Made by a program: the position numbers and the translations under genes | Source: Lineus longissimus | Taxonomy: Eukaryota; Nemertea; Pilidiophora; Heteronemertea; Lineidae | Assembly (NCBI RefSeq): GCF_910592395.1 | Contig: NC_088325.1 | Location: forward strand, 9,304,109-9,368,108 | Reading direction: 5' to 3' | Length of the DNA: 64,000 nucleotides | Notes under the pieces: generated by a model | Seen by the model: only the letters and a program-made list of their open reading frames with translations | What the model was told of the DNA's origin: nothing | Database searches by the model: none | Shown here: one piece after another, positions 55,193-63,194 of the stretch | How positions within the stretch are numbered: the first letter of the stretch is position 1 | Layout: the number at the start of each line of letters is the position of its first letter

Positions 55193-56095
55193 AGTAATAG
55201 GGAAGTGGATGTACGACTATCTACGTCAAAACCTAGGGTAACACCTATGAAACAGTATGATACATTCACAGGAAGTGATGCTCAATTGTGCCATAACTGC
55301 AAACGATGGACACTTTTTGAATGCCAGAAAAAACTGAATTTTGACAGACCGGCCAAGCAACTCTACACATACTGCAGGAATTGCAATTCGACCACTGACA
55401 GTGATGACTTTAAGAATCCAGAAATCACCATTGAGAACAAAACACGTTACTTTGACCACATCATCATAAACCTTGGCCAGACACGTCTGTCAGATTTATT
55501 GGTAAATGATTTGAAACATTTTGTTGAAAATAGGATTAAGGTTTACTTCTCAAGTCCAAGAAAATGGCTCTGTGCGGCCAGCTATGAAAAAACAGTCCTG
55601 AATGCCTTACGATTTGGTCTCGTTAAACTCAAACCCAATGATGTTTTACCTGGCCTAGAGTGTGACATTTATTTAGAAATTGAATTCATTAACAGAGCAA
55701 TTGGTAAACCTCAGTTGACCAAAGAAAATTTCACAGATCTCAGAATGGTTTTCTTGGCATTCCTTAAATATCTTCATTACGGGGGAGTTGAAATTAACAT
55801 AAATTACAAGCTGTTTTTACACCAAGCATTTAAAGCATTGAAAATTGATTATGTAGTATTGAAACCGAATCCAAGTGATAAGGCCCGACTGGATGATTTG
55901 AGATCACTATGGTCTGGTTTCTTAGGAAGGATTTTCTTCAAAAATTACAGGCTTGAATATGAAAATGAACAAGCAATCGATAAACAAAGTGAAATTTTAT
56001 TGAAGGCATTAGAGGTGCAAGATACCAGTAAATGTTACCATTTACCATGTAGTCTAGAACTTGCCATTCTGTCCAGGATCGAGATACCCTATTAG
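54629..56095 (+). CDS. chimeric ORF: LINE leader-2A-endonuclease fused to Maverick zinc-finger protein
   Basis: An uninterrupted 488-codon frame. Residues 63-86 (MPSYILYILLLASLAFSVHC and ILLA) form a signal-peptide-like hydrophobic segment; the Met at 54815 may be the true start. LSGDVESNPGP ends at 55000 and is a canonical 2A motif (D-x-E-x-N-P-G-P). KLFSININSLRNKTDNLYAE and ILCISETRLDNS are the start of an APE endonuclease, lost after ASGGV near 55190. The rest, from about 55193, is Maverick: KQYDTFTGSDAQLCHNCKRW, YCRNC, IENKTRYFDHIIINLGQTRL and a long C-terminal domain ending SRIEIPY. That part matches 49393-49874. If translated, 2A would release a leader and an endonuclease-fragment/zinc-protein fusion. 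Whether it is transcribed is unknown. Confidence 0.7.
   Translation: MHHTSSRHAPEANRFNPFSIQSYITLQQISFSFISSKRNIKALSLKLNGKLSTTRCNTSPDTMPSYILYILLLASLAFSVHCILLAITSPSEHAGTSVTTIPTTHFNFSNIIVLSGDVESNPGPKLFSININSLRNKTDNLYAELPPDIDILCISETRLDNSITDQDILVPSFHDVFRKDLTIASGGVSNREVDVRLSTSKPRVTPMKQYDTFTGSDAQLCHNCKRWTLFECQKKLNFDRPAKQLYTYCRNCNSTTDSDDFKNPEITIENKTRYFDHIIINLGQTRLSDLLVNDLKHFVENRIKVYFSSPRKWLCAASYEKTVLNALRFGLVKLKPNDVLPGLECDIYLEIEFINRAIGKPQLTKENFTDLRMVFLAFLKYLHYGGVEININYKLFLHQAFKALKIDYVVLKPNPSDKARLDDLRSLWSGFLGRIFFKNYRLEYENEQAIDKQSEILLKALEVQDTSKCYHLPCSLELAILSRIEIPY
54959..55000 (+). other. 2A ribosome-skipping peptide
   Basis: Codes for IIVLSGDVESNPGP. The D-V-E-S-N-P-G-P core matches functional 2A sequences of picornaviruses and of LINEs in sea urchins, amphioxus and molluscs (established knowledge). 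The skip would occur before the last Pro. Confidence 0.9.
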
Positions 56096-56160
56096 GACTT
56101 TTCCTGTAAAGGATTTTTCTGGAATGGGCTTTGACTGGAAGTAATTTTCCTTTCAAATAA

Positions 56161-56874
56161 ATGAATACCCAGTCAGTCATTGAACAACAAATGAAACAAA
56201 TTGGAGTAATCCCAGTTAATGGAGTGACTCCAGTTAATTCTAGTTTAAATTCAGTTAATTCTAGTTCAAATCTAGCTAATCCCATTGCAACTAATTACCA
56301 ACAGAATGCAGCTAACTTTCAACAGAACACTGCTAATTACCAACAGAATTACACAACAAAGCAACAAGCTTCTAACAAGGCGTTAAATAGTTCAAATTTA
56401 GTAAGTTCTAGTCAAGATCTAGTTAACCCTAGTTGCCAACAAAGCTCGACTAGCTCTCAACAAAATTTAACTGAAAATGGCCTTAAAGCTAATTTAACTG
56501 AAAATGGCCTTAAAGCTAAACAAGACTTCGAAGTTCTGGTTGCAACAGGTAAAAGCAAGGATTTCCTGAATAAACAGTTCACATTTAATGACTTAGACGC
56601 AATGAATGAGAAGGAAGTATTGAAACATCATAGAATCTACCAGACAAAGATGGCTGCCAGACTTAACGATTCATTGGGTAAGACAGTCTTAAAAACTTAC
56701 ACTAAATTAACAAAGTTTTTCTTGCCTGTTGATGACGAAGACCAGCTGTACGAAGACCTAAGAAATGATTACATTGTTACCAATGAATTGGACAGATGGT
56801 TAGGATGGTTGAGTTTGAGAATGGGTGCACTAACTGCTCTTGCCTCATCAACACTGATAACTTTAGGACATTGA
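56161..56874 (+). CDS. M3 hypothetical protein with Gln/Asn-rich N-terminus
   Basis: 237 codons, start in TAAATG (56158-56163). Residues 1-115 are low-complexity, with repeated NSS, YQQN and the duplicated unit NLTENGLKA (56466-56519). Residues 116-237 look folded: DFEVLVATGKSKDFLNKQF, FNDLDAMNEKEVLKHHRIYQ, LRNDYIVTNELDRWLGWLSL and RMGALTALASSTLITLGH at the end, a short hydrophobic tail. I have no firm family name. It lies 65 bp after the zinc-finger gene on the same strand. The frame is intact. Confidence 0.65.
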   Translation: MNTQSVIEQQMKQIGVIPVNGVTPVNSSLNSVNSSSNLANPIATNYQQNAANFQQNTANYQQNYTTKQQASNKALNSSNLVSSSQDLVNPSCQQSSTSSQQNLTENGLKANLTENGLKAKQDFEVLVATGKSKDFLNKQFTFNDLDAMNEKEVLKHHRIYQTKMAARLNDSLGKTVLKTYTKLTKFFLPVDDEDQLYEDLRNDYIVTNELDRWLGWLSLRMGALTALASSTLITLGH

Positions 56875-56920
56875 CAAGAAACAAAATCTGCTAATGAAAA
56901 TGAAAATTTCATAAGATTAA

Positions 56921-57445
56921 ATGGGAGTGGAACCGAACATGGAAGTGGAACCGAACAAAGTCCAGAAAGCAGAGACCGAGAGCATAGCTCGAGTGACGGA
57001 CAGTGAAAAGCCCATTAAGAGAGCAAGAACAGAAAAACAAATTGCATGGTCTCGAGAATTAGGTAAAAGATCTCAGAAATTCAAGAAGTCAAAAAAGGAG
57101 AGGTTTACTGGGAAAGATGATGAACCCAGGAAAGATGATGAACCCAGGAAAGACGATGAACCCGAACAAAGTTTAACTCAACCAGAGCCTGAGGTTACCT
57201 GAAATACTGGAAGTTCCAGGAGTACAACACTGTATGTCATTTTAGCTGCATTTGGTTTTGCAGTCATCATTTACTGCTATCCTAAGATTAAAACTAACAA
57301 GAAAGTACGAGTAGGTAGTAAACCAGAAGGTAGTAAACCAGAAGTAAGCAAATTAAAGGGTAGTAAACCAGAAGATAGTAAACCAGAAGGGAAAGATAAC
57401 TGTTACACAACTCCTAAAACATGTAATCTTAGTTTAATGGAGTAA
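56921..57445 (+). pseudogene. M3 basic membrane protein with one in-frame TGA
   Basis: Start in TAAATG (56918-56923). The first 93 codons encode MGVEPNMEVEPNKVQKAETE, the basic KRARTEKQIAWSRELGKRSQ and KFKKSKKERF, and three copies of KDDEPR-like units. TGA at 57200-57202 interrupts the frame, which stays open afterwards: STTLYVILAAFGFAVIIYCY (membrane segment), a KTNKKVRVGSKPEGSKPE repeat and a stop at 57443-57445. Because the frame is preserved on both sides, the TGA is either one nonsense mutation or a readthrough site. Without it the protein would be 174 residues with a basic N-terminal part and one membrane helix. Confidence 0.6.
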
Positions 57446-57471
57446 AATTTATTCAAGTGATACAGCACGAA

Positions 57472-58215
57472 TTACTCAAACACACTATTCTTAGTTTCAA
57501 GTGAAAAATTTAAAGTAACTGAGCTACCTCTGAAATTAACTATTTTACCATTCTCATCAGTGATTTCAAATTTGACTTGATTTGTACATTTTTTGTTCAC
57601 TATTTTCTTACAATTGAGTTCATATCTCTGGTATTTAACCTGGTCACCATCTTCAACAGGAACGATACATAAAATGTCAGAAGGTTTATTGTTGTAGAGG
57701 GTCTTAGCTTTGTCAACCAAATTTGATCTTAAAAATAGTTCTTTTCTGTAAAAGTTAAGTGGCTTGGTGGAGTAGTATTTTCCTTTTTGATTAAATTCTG
57801 TTTGTTTGAAACCTAAGTTTTCATTCCTAACTCGATAATACATTTGGGCCTCTTCATCTACTTTACTTAATTTGAATACCTTATTTTCCGTTAGCTCAAT
57901 TATCAGGTAATTGCTTTTGTCGCAGTAGAAATTAACATGATTGATTCCTCTATTTAGAAATGTACTTTGAATAGAATTACAGAAGTCTGATAAACTGTAA
58001 TGACTATCATGCATTATCTTGGTAGTACTTATGGTTTTAGTTTTGAAGTAAATATTCATTAATATGTTACCATACCCAGTTAGAAAATCACCAGGGTACC
58101 AAGAGTTAAAGAATGAAATCAATTTCAAAGTGATCGATTTTATGTTCAATGGGTCTGTTAAGTTAAGCTCAAATATGGCTTCATCGCATTCATTCTCAAA
58201 AATTATGAAGTCCAT
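57472..58215 (-). CDS. M3 candidate virion surface or minor capsid protein
   Basis: 247 codons, intact. It starts MDFIIFENECDEAIFELNLT after the 13-mer TAAATAGAAATGG (shared with the polymerase start). The N-terminal part is beta-rich, with ITLKLISFFNSWYPGDFLTG, HDSHYSLSDFCNSIQ and NYLIIELTENKVFKLSKVDE. The C-terminal part has VKFEITDENGKIVNFRGSSV and TLNFSLE. The ending pattern ITDxxGxxVxFxGxxxxLxF is one I associate with jelly-roll structural proteins encoded beside Maverick polymerases, so a penton- or spike-like role is possible. This is inference. The gene is 48 bp downstream of the polymerase on the same strand. Confidence 0.5.
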   Translation of the reverse strand: MDFIIFENECDEAIFELNLTDPLNIKSITLKLISFFNSWYPGDFLTGYGNILMNIYFKTKTISTTKIMHDSHYSLSDFCNSIQSTFLNRGINHVNFYCDKSNYLIIELTENKVFKLSKVDEEAQMYYRVRNENLGFKQTEFNQKGKYYSTKPLNFYRKELFLRSNLVDKAKTLYNNKPSDILCIVPVEDGDQVKYQRYELNCKKIVNKKCTNQVKFEITDENGKIVNFRGSSVTLNFSLETKNSVFE

Positions 58216-58263
58216 TTCTATTTAATTAATTAAACATTCATTAAGGTTGAACATTCATTAAGG

Positions 58264-61200
58264 TTAAACATTAATTAAATCACTGTAATCAATGTATTTT
58301 TCATAGTACATGCCGAAAGGCAATGTAGAGATGCCATCCTCTAAGATGAAACGCTTATCATCTAAAGGACTTAAGCTTTTCTTGTCAATCTCTTCCAGAT
58401 ACATTTGATGCTTTTCTGATCTCAGATGACGCATTTTGTGATTAAAAGTCTTAGTGTTTTCAAGACAATCAACGTAGTCATCAAATGTAATAGACTTATT
58501 CACTACATTCTTAGCGATTCCCTTCAATTTCTTTGTTTCTGGATTTTTAGACGAGCCTTGCTCTCCAGACATAGTCTTGGTTCTGTACGCATACATGTTA
58601 CTTCTCAAGGCAATAAATTCTATCATTTCGTCTCCTCCCAGCTCATGCTTAAAGTAGCCTGGAACTGTCTTCTTGCTAGTGTCGTAAAGAGGATTATCCT
58701 TTGGGTAATTACTGAAGTCGAAGTGATCCTTTAACTCTTTAAGGTCTGCTGTTAAATCGTCTGTTTTGATCTTTAAAACGAAAGAACCCGTGTCCAAATA
58801 AAGAAGTTCTAGGTTTTTCTCACCAAAGTAAGGTTGAAGTATGTTGTAGTAAAATTCATACATCAGCAGCTTGGACAACTCCAGTACTGCAGCTCCTATG
58901 TAGATTGGCTTGTTAAACTTTATTGATGTTTTCCTCATGCAAATTGCCGCGCTACTTTCGTCAAAGATGTTAATCGATGAAAACCTGGGACTTTGTCATT
59001 AAGTTCTTGGCACTTTCCCTATCTGTCACCAGTTCAATTTCTACCCTGTTCCCTACGTTTTTACATGTCTTTCCGTAGAAAGCATTGTTCATTAATTTGA
59101 AGTAATCTTTCTCGAAATCAGTAGTAGAAGCCATCCTCTTTTTAGTGTTGAAGTCGATGTATGATTTTAACCACTTTGATTGTTTGAAACTGATGAAAGA
59201 ATGGACCTTTTTCAGTATCATTCCTTGCTTTAAGTAAAACTGTAAAAGTCTGTAATGCACGATGTAGTTGGTCTTGTCCTTCTGTGTGAGGATCAATTTT
59301 TCTACCCTTGACCTCTTCTCGTCACCAAGTAACTCTTTCTGGTAAGGGCTTAATTCGTCGTCGTCTTTGAAAAGAGATTCTGGACAGAATGGGAAGCTCT
59401 TTGACTTGAACTTGATTTCCTCTGGATAACCTAAATCTACTTCGAAAAGATATCCTACTTTACTGTCCTTAGGAATTGACATGATATCCTGATAAGTTAT
59501 GTTTGCTTTGATAATGGTATCGTCAAACATTTGAAAACTGCCGTAAGGCTGACTTTCCATCATTGCCCAGCCATAGAGATTATTTGCGTCTATGTAGAGT
59601 AGTTTGTGGTGTTCATCTGCCTTGACATGTCTTGTTCCCATCACACCTGAAATTCCACCTCTTATTGCCTTTTCAAAAGTAAGTAGGATATCGGTATTGG
59701 TAAGAAGTTCGAGATTTATGTCTGTGTGTTTCAATCCGGCTAACCAGGTCAAGCCAGGAGCTGAATAGCAGTGACAAGGATCGATCTGGAAATTGTTTCA
59801 ATTAACGTCCCTGAATTTCTCGAATAAATCAGCTAACAAAAGAACGTCTGTTTTGAGGTACAGGTCGATGAACTCTCCATGATTTCTGATCTTGAAATGA
59901 TCCCATATGTCTTTGGATTTTAGGTAAACTGAATCATCCGCCATTTCATTCTTCAATTCATCAAAGAACATAGACTTCTCTAAGTGAGTAACACTGTAAC
60001 TTTCATGTGATGTGTAAAATGAATAAGGCACTGATCCTTTCTACCTCAATAGTTTAAAATCGTCAGGATTTGGGTAAGACTCCCTTGTTATCTTAAAGTC
60101 ATCATCTTCCATAGATTTGGTGATGTTGTCCAATCCAGACTGTAAGAATCTGTAAGAGTCTAAAAATTTAAAACAACCTAACTCAAATGAAATGTACTCT
60201 TCTGCGTTTTTAGCAAGAAGCTTCAATTTCTTGTTTGACCTAGACATCAATTCTCTGATGAAAAGGTGAGCATCGTAATTACTGAGATTGTGAAAAAACA
60301 CTGGAACGAACATGGCTTTCTTTTCATTCAAGTTGCAAGCTTTGTGAGCAGCACCTCTGTATTCTCCATTGTAGTGATTGTGATCTTGAACTCTGTCATC
60401 ACCTAAAAATTCATTGCAGTAGTAACAGTTTGTTTCTTGTGAGTATCTCACCAAATCTTCGTCTGTCATGTTGGTGAGAGGAATGTTGTATTTCAGTAGA
60501 GTTGAGAACGTCTCTTCCATTCTGAGTAACCAGTTACAGAAAACGTCAACTACATCAGCACCTCTGTGACAGCGATACTCACTGGCGTAGATTTGTGAGT
60601 AGTCAGAGTGAACGTAAACTCCAACTGCTGACGCAATCTGTTTGAATAGTTTTTTAGTGGTATCTGTCTGAGTTGTATTATCATTGACTGTTGTGCTTAT
60701 CGCTTCGAAATCAGCATAGATTACAAAGGGAACTCTGTTCTTGAATGAGTGCTTTCAAACTTAAGTTGTGACCATTTACTATTCGGTTGAGGCAGACTGA
60801 TCTTACAGTAATCGTGTTTTCCACATTTCAATTTATGTCTTTCTAGTGTAGATTTCTTGTAAAAGTAATTCATGCATCTCCTACAAATGAATACACTATT
60901 CCTGTCAGTCTTGAAGAATAGATTTATATCTCTTATGTACATGAAATGATCCTTGAAATACAACATATCGATAACATCATCATCATCATGGTTCTTAGAG
61001 AGGTAGAGTGGTTCCAGCTTTGCGGCATAAATGCTTTTAGCCCATTCGTTCTCTAACTTGAACACATTAATCTTGATACCATTGTCTTGTTCGATCTTAG
61101 GGATATCCTTTTGAACGCACACAGGAAATGATTTGATCTTAATCTCATTTTCATACATCTTGTAGGGGGTAATTTCTGTTGCATTAAAACCTTTTTGCCT

Positions 61201-61983
61201 CTCACAAGAAATGCTGTCGTGGTATTTGGCAGCCAAAAGACTCCATAGAAAACATTTCTCATCATTTGATTTAACATTAATGACAGCTTTAGTTCGGAAT
61301 GGTAAACTAGTGTAGTGACCGCCTTTACATTTATTGTAGGAACATATCGTGAGATCGCACGACTTGATTTCATTTAAACTCAGACCACTTCCTTCGAAGT
61401 ATCGTTCCTCAATCGCGTCCTTTATGTAGTTCAATTGACTGTTTAGGGCATTAATTGCCTGGTTTCTTGAAATTATGCTTTCCATTGGAGATTGAATAGG
61501 ATAGATAACCTTTTCGCCAGATCTGTCAAATTCAGCTTTAACTGAAATACTTATTTTATGATGGTAATCAGTTAGCTTGAAGAGAATTTCTTCCAGTTTA
61601 CCTCTGTACTCGAAAACGTGTTTTGCCTGTTTGCTAATTTTCAAACGAATGGTAACAACTGGTTTACCAAATTCTTTTACCACTTCGATATCCTTCACAT
61701 TCTTTATGCTCTCCAATTCCTTAGCCTCGAATCGGACTTTGTCCTGAGAGCGTAGCTCGAATTCAAGTTTCTTGGTATCTTGTGGTAGAATAGGGTTAGG
61801 TAAACACAGTGAACGAGAACTCGAGTCTGACTGGCTTGTTAACTTCATTCTTTGGTGCCCTTCCATTCTTTGATGCCCTTCCATTCTTTGATGCCCTTTG
61901 GTTTTCCTATGTGCTGAAAGATTGCTGTATGATATCTCCTTGTTACATGTTGAACAATGTATTTTCTCATTTTTATCAACCAT
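58264..61983 (-). pseudogene. M3 protein-primed family-B DNA polymerase
   Basis: The N-terminus has a zinc finger (HCSTCNKEISYSNLSAHRK) followed by GHQRMEGHQRM repeats. The N-terminal domain runs to a second finger (ICRRCMNYFYKKSTLERHK) near 60900. A frameshift lies near 60750. The exonuclease region follows: YADFEA (60704-60718), a His-Me finger (RVQDHNHYNGEYRGAAHKAC) and NYDAHLFIREL. TAG at 60041-60043 and TGA at 59798-59800 are in-frame stops. Motif A is YIDANNLYGWAMM (about 59575-59600) and motif B is KLMNNAFYGKTC. A second frameshift lies near 58960. Motif C reads LYLDTGSFVLKI, where Gly (58785-58787) replaces the second Asp of the DTDS site kept in M2. The length of about 1240 codons fits Maverick polymerases. 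It is inactive. Confidence 0.88.
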
Positions 61984-62161
61984 TTCTATTTAGGATAACA
62001 AAAATTATTAAATTACATTTTCAGACATTTTCAGACATTTTCAACATACATCGGGGGTGCTGATGGCAATAATGCTGATCCCAGTGATGGTGACACTAGT
62101 AAATCAGTGGTTGGTAATGGTACCGATAATGGTTGAGGGTAATAGTGATAATGGTTATTAA
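61984..62161. promoter_or_regulatory. spacer upstream of the M3 polymerase
   Basis: It holds TCAGACATTT repeated in tandem (about 62021-62042) and the block CCATTTCTATTTA over the start codon. The inverse unit AAATGTCTGA repeats at 63160-63187 upstream of another M3 gene. It is a possible promoter or regulatory region. Confidence 0.35.
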
Positions 62162-62839
62162 TTACTGTGACTTCAGTTTCTCTATCATCTCTGTTTGTGC
62201 CAGTTTTTTTCCTTCTTCTAAAAGAGTCTTCTTTAAAGATTCCACATCAACAGCTGAACTTGCCTCCCTCTGTTTTTTTCTGTTGGCATTTTTCATGGCA
62301 ATGTATTTTTCCTTTTATTTGAGAATCAAGGTAAACTCATCTGTTGAAATGTGTGAATCACTCATGGCCTTACTTACCAGATCATTGATGGAGTTAAGTT
62401 TTGAAATTGCCAACATTCCAATCTTCTCATGTTTTTCAATTTTCTTCAGGATATCTTTTTTCTTCCAACTTAGGGCTGAGGAGATAATGGCGCTACCAAT
62501 GGTCACTCCACCAAGTGCAAAACCTATTGGTGCTGTGATGACACCAACCAGTGCAGACACACCAACTGAGCCAGCCGCAACGCTTACAAAATTAAGACTA
62601 TGACTAATGCAAGTAATTACGCTAAATGCTTTTTTGTACTTTGAAAATATCTTTCTTCTAAATTCAATCTCACTTTCTAAGAAACTCTTAACATCACATA
62701 TTTGTTGTAGTCTGAAAGCCTGCGGGTTACTTTCTGTATGCTTTTCAGACCTTTCATAGTTTAAATGACTTTCAGAGTTTAAATGAATTTCAGAGTTTAA
62801 ATTACTTAAATCTGGATAAACCTTGTTGTCTCCATCCAT
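62162..62839 (-). pseudogene. M3 membrane protein with one in-frame TAA
   Basis: Start in TAAATG (62837-62842 reversed): MDGDNKVYPDLSNLNSEIHL with a tandem LNSE-type repeat. RLQQICDVKSFLESEIEFRR and KIFSKYKKAFSVITCISHSL lead to two hydrophobic segments (VSVAAGSVGVSALVGVITAP and IGFALGGVTIGSAIISSAL), then KKIEKHEKIGMLAISKLNSI and NDLVSKAMSDSHISTDEFTL. TAA at 62315-62317 interrupts the frame, which stays open to 62162 (KYIAMKNANRKKQREASSAV and a coiled-coil end). The total is 225 codons. The 'KHEKIxxLAxxKLNxINDLVSKA' block is one I recall from proteins beside Maverick polymerases; its function is not known to me. The gene overlaps the next upstream gene by 38 bp. Confidence 0.6.
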
Positions 62840-63149
62840 TTAATAAGTGGGAATAACTAGAATCAGTTGTTCTGACATTTCTAGTGTTTAGTGTTGATCT
62901 TGCAGACACTACAGGTTTTTGAAGTACATTAAATTTTAAAGGTTTTTCGACCATAGCAGGTTTTTCTGGCCCATCAGGTTTTTCTGCCCCAGCAGGTTTT
63001 TCGACCATGGCAGGCCCAACAGGGTTTAAAGGTTTTTCGGGCTCAGGCTCCAACTTTGACTCTTCTTCTGCCTCTAATTCTCTATAATATCGTTCTAATC
63101 TTTCTTTCCAATTACGTGGTCGTTTTGTGTAACCCCAAGTTCTATTCAT
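62802..63149 (-). CDS. M3 Pro-rich small protein
   Basis: 115 codons, start in TAAATG (63147-63152 reversed). MNRTWGYTKRPRNWKERLER and YYRELEAEEESKLEPEPEKP are followed by tandem EKPAG/EKPDGPEKPAMVEKP units and a basic, Ser-rich end. No domain is recognised. The low-complexity Pro-Lys-Glu repeat may be a flexible linker. Its 3' end overlaps the start of the downstream gene by 38 bp. The frame is intact. Confidence 0.55.
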   Translation of the reverse strand: MNRTWGYTKRPRNWKERLERYYRELEAEEESKLEPEPEKPLNPVGPAMVEKPAGAEKPDGPEKPAMVEKPLKFNVLQKPVVSARSTLNTRNVRTTDSSYSHLLNGWRQQGLSRFK

Positions 63150-63194
63150 TTATTCAGAGGAAATGTCTGAAAATGTCTGAAAATGTCTTAAAAA

